From an uncultured SAR324 cluster bacterium (GTDB taxonomy: Bacteria; SAR324; NAC60-12), in NCBI GenBank assembly GCA_905182865.1, contig CAJJCY010000003.1:457740-521739 (forward strand): a stretch of DNA of 64,000 nucleotides, read 5' to 3'. A program made the position numbers and the translations under genes. Within the stretch, counting starts at the first letter, position 1; the number at the start of each line of letters is the position of its first letter. The notes below the pieces were generated by a model that worked only from the letters and a program-made list of their open reading frames with translations, was not told the origin of the DNA and made no database searches. Of the stretch, positions 1-8,726 are shown in pieces.

Positions 1-395
1 GCTCCAGTTTCCAGAACATCTGAAATTTCTCCCAAAAAACGTCCGTTTTTATCTTCTACACTGCACCCTATAAGCTGATGCACGAAGACTTCACTGGATT
101 CCAAAGGCCTTAACTGATCATCCGGCAATAATAATCGGCAGCTTTTAAGATTTTCAGCAGCAGTACGGGAATCAATTTCTTCAAAGAGAACGATCCAGCC
201 ACTTTTTGTTGGTCGAATCTGCAGAACTTTTAAGTTTTGTAACTGACTTTCAGATTCTAAAAAGAAAAGCTCTACATTCAGATAATAATCAGGAGTATCT
301 GTAAAGTATTTAACTCTAACTGCTCCTTTGATCCCGTGAGCACCAACAATTGTGGCAACCCAAGTCAGTTCATCATAATCATTAAAAACACTCAT
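1..395 (-). CDS. rimM: RimM, 16S rRNA processing/ribosome maturation factor (C-terminus cut by window edge)
   Basis: Reading the minus strand from the ATG at 395 gives an open frame to the window edge, 131 codons. It opens MSVFNDYDELTWVATIVGAH and continues with a GIKGAVRVKYFTD stretch, the N-terminal hallmark of RimM (VGxxxGxHGIKGEVRV). It later contains LIGCSVED and GRFLGEISDVLETGA, the start of the C-terminal PRC-barrel. RimM binds ribosomal protein S19 and helps mature the 30S head. It follows rpsP on the same strand, 41 bp downstream, matching the common rpsP-rimM-trmD order, so trmD probably lies just outside the window. Only the last part of the PRC-barrel is missing. Identity rests on family motifs and gene order. 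Confidence 0.88.
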   Translation of the reverse strand, partial: MSVFNDYDELTWVATIVGAHGIKGAVRVKYFTDTPDYYLNVELFFLESESQLQNLKVLQIRPTKSGWIVLFEEIDSRTAAENLKSCRLLLPDDQLRPLESSEVFVHQLIGCSVEDKNGRFLGEISDVLETG

Positions 396-436
396 CGTGG
401 TACTTATCGAAAAAAACGATTAACCCCGAAAGCTTA

Positions 437-679
437 TTAGACTTTGATTTTTGCCTGCTTCATCAATTTGCTAACTCGTTCCGTTGGTTGTGCACCCACG
501 GAAAGCCAGTGTTTGACTCGCTCATCATCAATTCCAAAGCGGTTTTCTGAGACCATTGGATTATAAAATCCAATGTGTTCAAGATAACGACCGTCGCGTT
601 TACAACGTTGATCTGCAACTACAACACGGTAGTAAGGTTTCTTTTTTGTACCACCCCTGGCAAGACGTATTTTAACCAT
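437..679 (-). CDS. rpsP: 30S ribosomal protein S16
   Basis: This 80-residue basic protein starts MVKIRLARGGTKKKPYYRVV and contains the GRYLEHIGFYNP block typical of bacterial S16; the length is also normal. S16 is an assembly protein of the 30S body. It lies between ffh upstream (69-bp gap) and rimM downstream on the same strand, the usual ffh-rpsP-rimM arrangement. The gap to ffh holds a short tandem GTTTTCA repeat. No frame damage is visible. Confidence 0.97.
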   Translation of the reverse strand: MVKIRLARGGTKKKPYYRVVVADQRCKRDGRYLEHIGFYNPMVSENRFGIDDERVKHWLSVGAQPTERVSKLMKQAKIKV

Positions 680-687
680 AATAATAA

Positions 688-712
688 GTTTTCAGTTTTC
701 AGTTTTCAGTTT
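688..712. repeat. Short tandem repeat, three GTTTTCA units
   Basis: Three exact 7-bp GTTTTCA units and a partial fourth (GTTT) lie between ffh and rpsP. They sit upstream of the rpsP start, so copy-number slippage would change leader spacing. No function is evident. Confidence 0.8.
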
Positions 713-748
713 AACCTGCCGGTGCTCTGAATCCAGCTACCGGACCCT

Positions 749-2089
749 TCAATTAGGTATCATATCCTGCATCATGCGCATGGCTTTGCCCGGATTGGAA
801 ACTTTTGTGAGCTTTTGCATCATTTTACGCATTTGGATAAATTGCTTAAGCAGTCTATTTATTTCGCTGACGCTTGTGCCGCTGCCTTTTGCGATCCTTA
901 TTCTCCGCGAGCCATTCATCAGTTTGTGGTTATTTCTTTCTTTAATAGTCATCGATGAAATGATGGCATCAATATGAATCAGTTTATTGTCGTCAATATT
1001 TGCATCGTTAACAGAAGAAGCATTCATTCCGGGCAGCATTCCAATTACGTCTTTTATTGATCCCATTTTTCGCATCGAACGCAACTGATCTCTAAAATCC
1101 TCAAGCGTAAATTCGTTGCGCCTCAGCTTTTTCTGTATTTGCAGGGCTTCACGTTCACTGAAAGAGTCTTCAACCTTTTCGATCAGTGAGAGCATATCGC
1201 CCATACCTAAAATTCTGGAAGCAATTCTTTCTGGATGGAATGCTTCCAAATTTTCAAGTTTTTCGCCTACCGCAAAAAACTTAATCGGTTTTTGCGTAAT
1301 GGCCCGGATAGAAAGTGCTGCGCCACCGCGGGCGTCTCCATCCATTTTCGTCAACATCACACCCGTAATGTCAAGCAAATCATTGAAGCCTTTTGCCACA
1401 CTGACTGCTTCTTGACCTGTCATTGCATCAGCAACAAAAAGAATTTCATGAGGCATGACGGAATCTTTGATCCGACTCAATTCCTCCATCAATTCCTGGT
1501 CTATGTGTAACCGTCCTGCAGTGTCGATAAAGACGGCATCGGCTTCTTCCTGCTTTGCGGCCTCGAGTCCATTCTGGACTATATCCAGTGGATTTTGATC
1601 TGTACGGGAAGGGTAGCATGAAATTCCCAATGTGTCCGCCAAGACTTGCAGTTGCTGGATAGCAGCCGGTCGGTAGATATCAGCGGGTATTAAATAAGGG
1701 CGTTTCCCTTCATTTTTGTAAAGTCGTGCTAACTTTCCTGCGGATGAGGTTTTACCTGATCCCTGGAGGCCAACCAGCATTGTGACCAATGGAGCGGATT
1801 CAGGTTCGGTTAATCCAGAATTAGCTCCGCCCATCATCTCTGTCAGTTCTTCGCTGACAATTTTAATGAACTGCTGCCCCGGAGTAAGACTGCCCTGTAC
1901 CTCTTCACCAACCGCTCTGGACTTAACTGAGCGTAAAAAAGCCTTAACAACTCTAAAATTAACATCAGCCTCCAAAAGGGCCATTTTGACCTCATTTAGA
2001 GTTTTACTCACATTTTCTTCCGTCAAACGACCCCGTCCACGTACCTTACGTAACGAACCGCTTAATTTGTCTGACAGGGTCTCAAACAT
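749..2089 (-). CDS. ffh: Signal recognition particle GTPase Ffh (SRP54)
   Basis: A 446-residue protein with the full SRP54 layout. The N-terminal four-helix N domain is at about 1-90. The G domain has P-loop GLQGSGKTSSAGKLA near residue 110, DTAGR near 190, and TKMDGDARGGAALS near 245. The Met-rich M domain runs from GMGDMLSLIEK to the end, with GSGTSVSEINRLLKQF. Ffh with 4.5S RNA recognises signal peptides on ribosomes and delivers them to FtsY and SecYEG at the inner membrane. The length matches the family. It heads the ffh-rpsP-rimM run. The frame is intact from start to stop. Confidence 0.98.
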   Translation of the reverse strand: MFETLSDKLSGSLRKVRGRGRLTEENVSKTLNEVKMALLEADVNFRVVKAFLRSVKSRAVGEEVQGSLTPGQQFIKIVSEELTEMMGGANSGLTEPESAPLVTMLVGLQGSGKTSSAGKLARLYKNEGKRPYLIPADIYRPAAIQQLQVLADTLGISCYPSRTDQNPLDIVQNGLEAAKQEEADAVFIDTAGRLHIDQELMEELSRIKDSVMPHEILFVADAMTGQEAVSVAKGFNDLLDITGVMLTKMDGDARGGAALSIRAITQKPIKFFAVGEKLENLEAFHPERIASRILGMGDMLSLIEKVEDSFSEREALQIQKKLRRNEFTLEDFRDQLRSMRKMGSIKDVIGMLPGMNASSVNDANIDDNKLIHIDAIISSMTIKERNNHKLMNGSRRIRIAKGSGTSVSEINRLLKQFIQMRKMMQKLTKVSNPGKAMRMMQDMIPN

Positions 2090-2110
2090 AGTTTTATTGA
2101 AAAGTGATTA

Positions 2111-2142
2111 ACACCGTATTTGATCAAATTACGGTGTTTTTG
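2111..2142 (+). terminator. Hairpin with T-tract upstream of ffh
   Basis: ACACCGTA (2111-2118) pairs with TACGGTGT (2130-2137), and TTTTTG follows on the plus strand, the form of an intrinsic terminator. No plus-strand gene ends just before it, so it may act on antisense transcripts or be a structure in the ffh leader. The hairpin is clear; its role is uncertain. Confidence 0.4.
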
Positions 2143-2255
2143 TCAAGCTGTTTTGCAGTTTATGCTTGGCGATCAACAAATATACTGTCCGGGCTGGCGA
2201 AAGGAATTCCTTTTTTAACTCAACTTTTTGCTTCTATTGCCTGCAAATAAATAAT

Positions 2256-2279
2256 ACAAGTTTAGTATATCAAACTTGT
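2256..2279 (-). terminator. Possible intrinsic terminator after the 113-residue gene
   Basis: A perfect 8-bp inverted repeat, ACAAGTTT / AAACTTGT, has an 8-base loop. On the minus strand a T-rich run (ATTATTTATTT) follows it, which suits termination of the basic 113-residue gene that ends at 2321. The stem is A+T rich and therefore weak. Confidence 0.4.
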
Positions 2280-2320
2280 AGCAGTTTTATTTGTTTTATT
2301 AGAAGTTTGGATGAGTTGTT

Positions 2321-2662
2321 TTATTCCCAAAAATCGGTACGGATTTTCTTTTTCTTGTGACGGGGCCGTTTAAGCTTTCGTTCAGATGATTCCGGAGGTT
2401 TGTTCGTGGATAGTTTTTCAGGATTCGGATTTTCGGTGGGAGGTTGGTAAGCTGTTTCTAAAAAAGTTGGACCAGTCCCTGCGTTGCGGGTTTCAGACAT
2501 GGAGAGATCGTAACGTGGAATGACGGTTTGAAATTGTGTTCTGAATGTCGCAGCAGTAGGAGTGACCTTGTCAAGGTTCCCGTCAACATAAGTGGGATAA
2601 AAATTGGTGGTACCTTTCAAGCGCTTCCAAACCGCCTTTCTACGTTTATCTTCTTCACCCAT
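2321..2662 (-). CDS. Hypothetical basic protein, 113 residues
   Basis: I do not recognise this protein. It is hydrophilic, Pro/Thr-rich and ends in a strongly basic stretch (KLKRPRHKKKKIRTDFW). No signal peptide or membrane segment is visible. It lies between ffh (same strand, about 230 bp downstream) and ispH (divergent), and no good Shine-Dalgarno precedes the ATG. The basic tail could bind nucleic acid, but that is inference. It could be a chance frame. In its favour, the frame is open over 113 codons and a possible terminator follows it. Confidence 0.45.
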   Translation of the reverse strand: MGEEDKRRKAVWKRLKGTTNFYPTYVDGNLDKVTPTAATFRTQFQTVIPRYDLSMSETRNAGTGPTFLETAYQPPTENPNPEKLSTNKPPESSERKLKRPRHKKKKIRTDFWE

Positions 2663-2775
2663 GACTTGGATTTCGTTCTGGTGGTATTCTCAGATTTTTA
2701 CTTAAAGATTGAAATGTTATTAGTACCCTTATAAACTAATTAGAGCAAAATGCAAACCATCTTCATAATTTTACT

Positions 2776-3740
2776 TTGTATATGAATACAAATACCACAG
2801 GTGCTCCACTTAACTTGGTATTGGCTAGTCCTCGCGGATTTTGTGCCGGAGTAGATAGGGCGATCGAAATTGTTAAAAAGGTAATAGAGATTCACGGTGC
2901 ACCTGTATACGTGAAGCATGAAATTGTCCATAACAAGCATGTTGTTCAGCGCCTTCGGAACGAGGGTGCCGTTTTTGTGGAAAATATTGATGAAATACCT
3001 GAAGGTTCACCAGTAATTTTTTCTGCTCATGGAGTTTCTCCGGTAGTTCGAAAAAGAGCAGAGAAACGTAAATTACAGGTACTGGATGCGACCTGTCCTC
3101 TGGTTACAAAAGTTCATAGAGAAGCTCAGCGCTTAGCCCAAAAAGAGCACACCATTATTCTTATAGGACATCATAACCATGTTGAGGTTAAAGGGACTGT
3201 TGGAGCAGCTCTGGTGGGGCTATCTATCTGGTTGAGAATGAACAGGATGCCCGTGCTCTTGAGGTAAACGATCCGGCAAAGCTTGCCTATGTGACTCAGA
3301 CGACCTTATCTATGGACGATACCGCGCTTGTTATCGACGCGCTGCGGCAGAAGTTTCCCTTGATCCATGGGCCGAGAAAAGATGATATTTGCTATGCCAC
3401 ACAAAATCGCCAAAATGCAGTGAAGGCCTTGAGTAAGGAAGTTGATTTGGTACTGGTAGTGGGGGCACAGAACAGCTCAAATTCGATGCGTTTACTGGAA
3501 GTTGCAGAAACAACAGGAGTTAAGGCCCGCCGCATTGAATCTGCAGCAGAATTGGATCCGGAATGGTTGGAAGCGGTCCGTAACGTTGGTATTACTGCAG
3601 GAGCATCCGCGCCTGAGGATATCGTGCAGGGCATAGTTACAGAGATCAGTAAGATGTCATCTTCAAGCATTGTCCGTGATCTTGAAATAGTTCAAGAGGA
3701 TGTTACGTTTGCTTTGCCGACTGAGTTAAGAAATGCTTAA
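2776..3740 (+). CDS. ispH: 4-hydroxy-3-methylbut-2-enyl diphosphate reductase IspH (frame broken once)
   Basis: IspH is the last MEP-pathway enzyme, reducing HMBPP to IPP and DMAPP with a [4Fe-4S] cluster. The first frame (2776-3267) has [14 protein letters not shown] with the first cluster Cys, the [11 protein letters not shown] block, FSAHGVSP, and [11 protein letters not shown] with the second Cys. The frame then fails. From about 3215 the neighbouring frame gives [15 protein letters not shown], then [26 protein letters not shown] with the third Cys, and [15 protein letters not shown], to the stop at 3740. One missing base near 3208-3225 explains the break. All three cluster cysteines are present and the enzyme is normally essential, so a sequence error is more likely than a pseudogene. 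The 3' end overlaps the convergent rdgB by 38 bp. Confidence 0.93.
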
Positions 3741-4257
3741 ATTTGGTGGCCGCTTTTCCACGAGGTGAAATGCGATTTTTAACTTCCGGATCCATTTCAC
3801 CAAAAGTCTGCTCATGCTCTGAAGGCTGAAAAATTGCGTCCCAACCAAAATTAAGAGAGCCTCTTGGTTTGACGATTAAACCTTTCACTTTTCCTTCAAA
3901 CAAATACATAGATTTACCATTATTGGTATATCCTAAACAACAAACGGCCTGAGCGGACTTATCTTTAAATTGATATAAAGCACTTACCATTCCCGCCAAA
4001 CCAAGGTTCTCTATAAACCACTTGACGAGTGGTCCGGGGAGCTCATTCCATGCTTTAAAATACAGTGATGTGTCTTCAACGATTACTGGAGCATGAATGT
4101 GTTCGTATGCTTGCTTCAGTTTATGTTTTACCAGTTCCTGGAGATCAGTAGTTTGGATTTCCTGTAAATCCAGTTCTAATGGAGATAACCTGTATTCCAA
4201 TAGCTCAGATAACTCATTTAGTTTATTGGTATTTGAGGTTGCAAAGTGGAGATTCAA
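3703..4257 (-). CDS. rdgB: RdgB/HAM1 family XTP/dITP pyrophosphatase
   Basis: A 184-residue Ham1-family protein that hydrolyses non-canonical purine NTPs (XTP, dITP) to monophosphates and keeps them out of DNA. Visible motifs are the N-terminal FATSNTNKLNEL, VEDTSLYFKAWNELPGPLVK (substrate pocket), and near the C-terminus TFGEMDPEVKNRISPRGKA, matching the family's mxxxeKnxiSHRxxA. SPRGKA replaces the usual SHRGKA, a small divergence from typical RdgB. Length is slightly short but complete. It converges on ispH and its last codons overlap that gene. Family assignment is firm; exact nucleotide preference is not readable from sequence. Confidence 0.85.
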   Translation of the reverse strand: MNLHFATSNTNKLNELSELLEYRLSPLELDLQEIQTTDLQELVKHKLKQAYEHIHAPVIVEDTSLYFKAWNELPGPLVKWFIENLGLAGMVSALYQFKDKSAQAVCCLGYTNNGKSMYLFEGKVKGLIVKPRGSLNFGWDAIFQPSEHEQTFGEMDPEVKNRISPRGKAATKFKHFLTQSAKQT

Positions 4258-4350
4258 GAGAAAATCAGGCCAGAGCGGTGTAACGGACGATTCGTTTGTA
4301 TTTAAACTGAGAAATGAATTATTTGACAGATTTACTGCAAATAATGGATT

Positions 4351-6156
4351 CTACAAACAAGCATTTAGAGGTGCGAGGTTTGCGTTTTTAATGGTTTTTG
4401 CATTTGACAAAGCACGGGGTAGAACACTCCAAACATAAAATTCGGTGGTACGCAGCTTATTCCAGTAAAACTGGGCTTCGTCATTTTCTTCCAGCAATTT
4501 TGCCTGAGAAGTTGCTTCAGCAAGCAATGTTTTCCATTTTTGCTGAGCTGAATCAGCCTGTTTGAGCAGATAAAAACAACACAGTACATCACCCATCAAA
4601 TCCAGCATATTGGCTGCATAAAGGACATACCCGTCTTTTCCCTGTTCTTCTCCAATTTTTTTTAAACCGGCAATGCTTTCCTGCATCAATGTCCGGTAAC
4701 TTTCCCATTCTGCAACCCAGCCGGCGAGTTCATCTTCTGGAGCATGATTGTCAAACCAGCTCAATTCCTGTTCAAGAACTTTGAGCAACTGTCCTTTTTT
4801 GGCAGTAAATTTTCTGCTAACAAGATCTAGAGCCTGAATTCCATTTGTGCCTTCATAAATCGAGGCGATTTTCTGGTCACGCGTATTTTGCTCAAGTGGA
4901 AAATCCTGTGTAAATCCAACACCACCCAAAACCTGAATGCCGATCCGCGCCACGTCAAATCCCTGATCAGTACCGAATGCTTTGCAGACTGGAATATGTA
5001 GATCAAGCAAGTCTTGATATTTTTCGCGTGATTCATCTGGACCATGATGCGCCATGTCCGTGTACCATGCTGTCGTGTACATCAGGGCACGCAGTCCTTC
5101 CGTTACGGCTTTCATCTGCATCAGCATTCTGCGTACATCCGGGAACTCAATGATTGCAGCTTTTTCACCAGGATGAATTGCAGATGGTCCCTGAGTACGT
5201 TCTTTTGCATATGCCCATGCATTTTGCACAGCTGCACCTGCTCCGGCAAGTCCCTGCAAACCGACGAGCAAGCGGGCTTCATTCATCAGCTGGAACATTT
5301 GCGCCATACCGATATTTTCGGCTTTCAGCAAATAGCCGTGACAACTTGCATTATCTCCAAATGAGAGTAAGCAAGTTGGTGATCCGTTGATCCCCATTTT
5401 ATGTTCAATGCTGATCACCTTCACATCATTCGGTGTTCCATCTATTCGAATTTTAGGAACTATAAATAGGCTGATACCTTTAGTTCCTTCAGGGGCGTCT
5501 GTGGTGCGCGCCAGCAGAAGATGGATGATGTTTTCCGCCATGTCATGGTCGCCATTTGTGATAAACTGTTTTGTGCCTTTTATAAGGTAGTGTCCAGCTT
5601 CCTGTTTTGTTGCACTGGTGGCAGCATCGCCGACTGCACTTCCGGCCTGAGGTTCTGTCAGACACATCGATCCGGACCACTTGCCGCCGAACATTTTTTC
5701 GCAAAAGGTGTTTTTTTGTTCTTCTGAACCAAAAGTGTAAATCAGGTTTGCCGAACCGGATGTGAGTGATGCGCCGATGGTAAATGCCTGGTTTGCCGCC
5801 AATTGGGTTTCTTTAGCAATGATAGAAATCACTTCCGGAAGTCCTTGTCCTCCATATTCGGGAGGCATATTCATGCTCAACCAACCACCCTCGCCAAGTT
5901 GTTTCCAGGCATTTGCAAAACCATCTGGAGTTACCACAGAGCCATTTTCTATTCTACACCCCTGTCGGTCACCATTTTCGTTGAGGGGGCCAAGTACCTG
6001 TTCCGAAAAAGTACTGGCCTCGTTGATAATCATCGTAAACATCTCTTCGTCAAATTCAGCAAAGTCCGGAAGTTCACATAATTTTCCTGCTTTCAAAGTT
6101 TCGTTAACCACGAATTGAAGCTCTCTGCGGTCGACTTGATATTCGGTGCTGCTCAT
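4351..6156 (-). CDS. Acyl-CoA dehydrogenase, long DmdC-like form
   Basis: This 601-residue flavoenzyme is about 200 residues longer than ordinary acyl-CoA dehydrogenases. Motifs in order are MCLTEPQAGSAVGD (FAD/substrate loop), KGTKQFITNGDHD, MGINGSPTCLLSFG and the catalytic-base segment SIYEGTNGIQALDLVSRK. A C-terminal helical extension follows, as in 3-methylmercaptopropionyl-CoA dehydrogenase (DmdC) and its relatives. It would oxidise an acyl-CoA to the enoyl-CoA, passing electrons to ETF. DmdC-type enzymes act in DMSP demethylation in marine bacteria, but the subfamily also includes general fatty-acid enzymes, so the substrate is not assigned. It stands alone between rdgB and fabF, about 90 bp from the latter. 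The frame is intact. Confidence 0.88.
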   Translation of the reverse strand: MSSTEYQVDRRELQFVVNETLKAGKLCELPDFAEFDEEMFTMIINEASTFSEQVLGPLNENGDRQGCRIENGSVVTPDGFANAWKQLGEGGWLSMNMPPEYGGQGLPEVISIIAKETQLAANQAFTIGASLTSGSANLIYTFGSEEQKNTFCEKMFGGKWSGSMCLTEPQAGSAVGDAATSATKQEAGHYLIKGTKQFITNGDHDMAENIIHLLLARTTDAPEGTKGISLFIVPKIRIDGTPNDVKVISIEHKMGINGSPTCLLSFGDNASCHGYLLKAENIGMAQMFQLMNEARLLVGLQGLAGAGAAVQNAWAYAKERTQGPSAIHPGEKAAIIEFPDVRRMLMQMKAVTEGLRALMYTTAWYTDMAHHGPDESREKYQDLLDLHIPVCKAFGTDQGFDVARIGIQVLGGVGFTQDFPLEQNTRDQKIASIYEGTNGIQALDLVSRKFTAKKGQLLKVLEQELSWFDNHAPEDELAGWVAEWESYRTLMQESIAGLKKIGEEQGKDGYVLYAANMLDLMGDVLCCFYLLKQADSAQQKWKTLLAEATSQAKLLEENDEAQFYWNKLRTTEFYVWSVLPRALSNAKTIKNANLAPLNACL

Positions 6157-6249
6157 GATGTTTTTTGAGTTTAAAAGGGGATAGAATCAGTTTTGAGATT
6201 AATATTTTGATCTGTCTGATGTTCCGATTATTGACTGAATAAAAAGGAA

Positions 6250-7485
6250 TCAGTCTATTTTCTGAAATATAATTGAGGCATTTGTACCACCGAAACCAAA
6301 GGCATTTGACATTGCAACACTTATTTCTTTTGACTTTCCGGTATTCGGTGTCACGTCCAAATCACATTCCGGATCTAAATTTTCGATATTGATAGTTGGT
6401 GGAATAAAATTATGGTGTAAAGCTTTAATGCAAAAGATTGCTTCAATTGCTGCTGAAGCTCCGAGAAGATGTCCAGTCATGGATTTAGTTGAACTGATAG
6501 AAAGTTGCTGGGCAGCTTTTTCTCCCAAGGCCATTTTTATGGCTCTTAGTTCGTTAAGGTCACCAACTGGGGTTGATGTTCCGTGAGCATTGACATAGTC
6601 AATTTCCTCTGGAGCCAAACCGGAATCTTTGAGGGTCATTTTCATGGCTCGCGCGGGGCCTTCTGATGAGGGAGATGTCATATGGTGTGCGTCTGAACTG
6701 AAACCGTATCCTGTTATTTCACAGTAAATTCGTGCTCCCCGTGCTTTGGCAAATTCGTAGTCTTCAAGAATTAACATCCCTGAACCTTCGCCCATGACAA
6801 ACCCGTCACGGTCTTTGTCGAAAGGCCGGCTTGCTTTCTGAGGATCATCATTTCTGGTACTTAGAGCATGCATTGCCGCAAAACCTGCAATACCGAGTGG
6901 TGTCACACTTGATTCCGCACCGCCTGAAATTACAACTTTTGCATCACCACGTTCAATAGTTCGGGCTGCAGTGCCAATTGCGTGATTGGAAGATGTACAA
7001 GCTGAAACGGTGCAGGCGGTATAACTTTTGGCTCGAAAAAGAAGTGAGACATATCCCGGAGCCAAATTACTTAAAGTCATCGGGATAAAAAACGGGCTGA
7101 CACGTTTGGGGCCGTGCTCTTCAATAATTTTGGAGTATCGTTCTATACAGCCCAGTCCACCAATTCCGACGCCCATTGAAACGCCTACTTCTTCTTCAAG
7201 ATCTTCGGTGATCTCCAAGTTTGCGTCAAGCAAAGCTTCCTGTGTGGCACCAATTGAATACTGAATAAACAGATCCATTTTTTTGGCTTCTTTGATCGGA
7301 ATGATTTCAGGCAGCTGGAAATTTTTTATTTCACCTGCAATCTGACAACGGAATAATTCAGGATCAAAATGAGTGATCCGGTCTATTCCAGATTGTCCAT
7401 TGGTGCAGGCCTCCCAGGAAGAGGAGACATCATTTCCGAGTGGGGACATGCACCCGAGTCCCGTCACTACAACGCGATTTCCCAT
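6250..7485 (-). CDS. fabF: 3-oxoacyl-ACP synthase II (KAS II)
   Basis: A 411-residue condensing enzyme that elongates acyl-ACP with malonyl-ACP in fatty-acid synthesis. The active-site Cys lies in CTVSACTSSNHAIG, and the catalytic histidines lie in VNAHGTSTPVGDLNE and SMTGHLLGASAA. The N-terminus, RVVVTGLGCMSPLG, and the C-terminal NAFGFGGTNASI glycine loop are canonical. It is the last gene of the fabG-acpP-fabF run, 88 bp after acpP. Length and motifs are normal. Confidence 0.96.
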   Translation of the reverse strand: MGNRVVVTGLGCMSPLGNDVSSSWEACTNGQSGIDRITHFDPELFRCQIAGEIKNFQLPEIIPIKEAKKMDLFIQYSIGATQEALLDANLEITEDLEEEVGVSMGVGIGGLGCIERYSKIIEEHGPKRVSPFFIPMTLSNLAPGYVSLLFRAKSYTACTVSACTSSNHAIGTAARTIERGDAKVVISGGAESSVTPLGIAGFAAMHALSTRNDDPQKASRPFDKDRDGFVMGEGSGMLILEDYEFAKARGARIYCEITGYGFSSDAHHMTSPSSEGPARAMKMTLKDSGLAPEEIDYVNAHGTSTPVGDLNELRAIKMALGEKAAQQLSISSTKSMTGHLLGASAAIEAIFCIKALHHNFIPPTINIENLDPECDLDVTPNTGKSKEISVAMSNAFGFGGTNASIIFQKID

Positions 7486-7573
7486 GCTCTTTCAGATTGA
7501 GTACGTGAAATGATTACAAGCACGATTATTTGTTAACTGTGCCACGTCTTCATTTAAAGTTTTTTATCGTTAT

Positions 7574-7810
7574 TCAGGCTTTGGATTCAACTATGAAATC
7601 CACTGCAGACTGAACGGTGGTAATTTTTTCTGCAGCCTCATCAGGAATATCTACCTCAAACTCCTCCTCCAGAGCCATCACAAGTTCTACTGTATCCAAT
7701 GAGTCTGCATCTAAATCTTCAATGAAGTGTGAATTCATTTTTATTTCTGATTCATCCTTACCTAATTGCTCACTTATGATTTGGATGACCTTAGCTTGTA
7801 TTTCTTCCAT
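7574..7810 (-). CDS. acpP: Acyl carrier protein
   Basis: A 78-residue acidic protein. The Ser in [18 protein letters not shown] carries the 4'-phosphopantetheine arm that holds growing acyl chains. The sequence is typical of housekeeping ACP in both length and charge. It sits between fabG and fabF, so expression is probably shared with the fab genes. Confidence 0.97.
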   Translation of the reverse strand: MEEIQAKVIQIISEQLGKDESEIKMNSHFIEDLDADSLDTVELVMALEEEFEVDIPDEAAEKITTVQSAVDFIVESKA

Positions 7811-7908
7811 TATATTTTTTGATTAAAGATTTGAAAAATTAATTAAACGAGGTTTATTTTTTGTCAGATATGGGAAAAAATCAACCCTATTTTTGTAAAT
7901 ACTAATGT

Positions 7909-8641
7909 TTAGTACATTCCTCCATTCACATGCAGAATAGTTCCGGTAATGTACGAAGCCTCTTTTGAGGCCAAAAAAGCAACTGCATTAGCAATATCTT
8001 CTGCATCACCCATCCGGCCCAAAGGAATTTGTTGCAGGATTACTTCCTGCTGACTTTCATTGAGAGCTTGTGTCATTGCTGTATCTATAAATCCCGGGGC
8101 AACAGCATTGACAGTAATGCCTCGAGAGCCAATTTCTTTGGCTAAGGATTTAGTAAATCCACCAAGTCCTGCTTTTGCAGATGAGTAATTTACTTGTCCA
8201 GGATTACCCATCAAGCCTGAAACAGAAGAAATATTAATAATTTTCCCAGTACGCTGCTTTACCATTATCCGGATCACTGCTTTGGTCACATTGAACACTC
8301 CATTGAGATTGACATCAATTACTTTTGACCACTGCTCTGATTTCATGCGCAGAAACAGATTGTCCTGAGTTATTCCTGCATTATTGACTAAAATATTAAT
8401 TTTTCCAAAATGAGAAACAGTTTTCTGAATTAGACTTTCACAAGATGCTTCATTGGTTACATCCACAGTGAGTGATGCATTTACGACCCAATGCTTCCAC
8501 TTCTCCACGCACTTCCGCAACATCCGGACTCATATCAGCCAACACGATATCTGCTCCGGACCTTGCTAATCTTAAGGCAATAGTTTTACCAATACCCCTT
8601 CCAGCTCCAGTTATAAGTGCCGTCTGGCCTTCAAAATTCAT
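7909..8641 (-). CDS. fabG: 3-oxoacyl-ACP reductase FabG (frame broken once)
   Basis: This SDR reduces 3-oxoacyl-ACP with NADPH. The start at 8641 gives MNFEGQTALITGAGRGIGK with the Rossmann glycine motif. The frame then drifts after EALGR, and the neighbouring frame continues with ASLTVDVTNEASCESL, ILVNNAGIT, the catalytic Ser in ISSVSG and NYSSAKAGL (YxxxK), to IHVNGGMY at the C-terminus. One extra base near 8480-8490, in a short A/T run, restores the frame. An upstream in-frame ATG at 8719 would add 26 unrelated residues, so I prefer 8641. It is followed by acpP-fabF. Its housekeeping role argues for sequence error, not loss. Confidence 0.92.
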
Positions 8642-8726
8642 GGCAGTTTCTGTAGTTTTATTGACAGTTAAACTCTTCTGTTGAGCAGATGTAATTGTTC
8701 CAGATTTTCTTTCTGACAAAGATACT

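Noticed and set aside
774..2111. Several plus-strand frames opposite ffh
   Set aside because: They have no motif and lie over a well-conserved gene.
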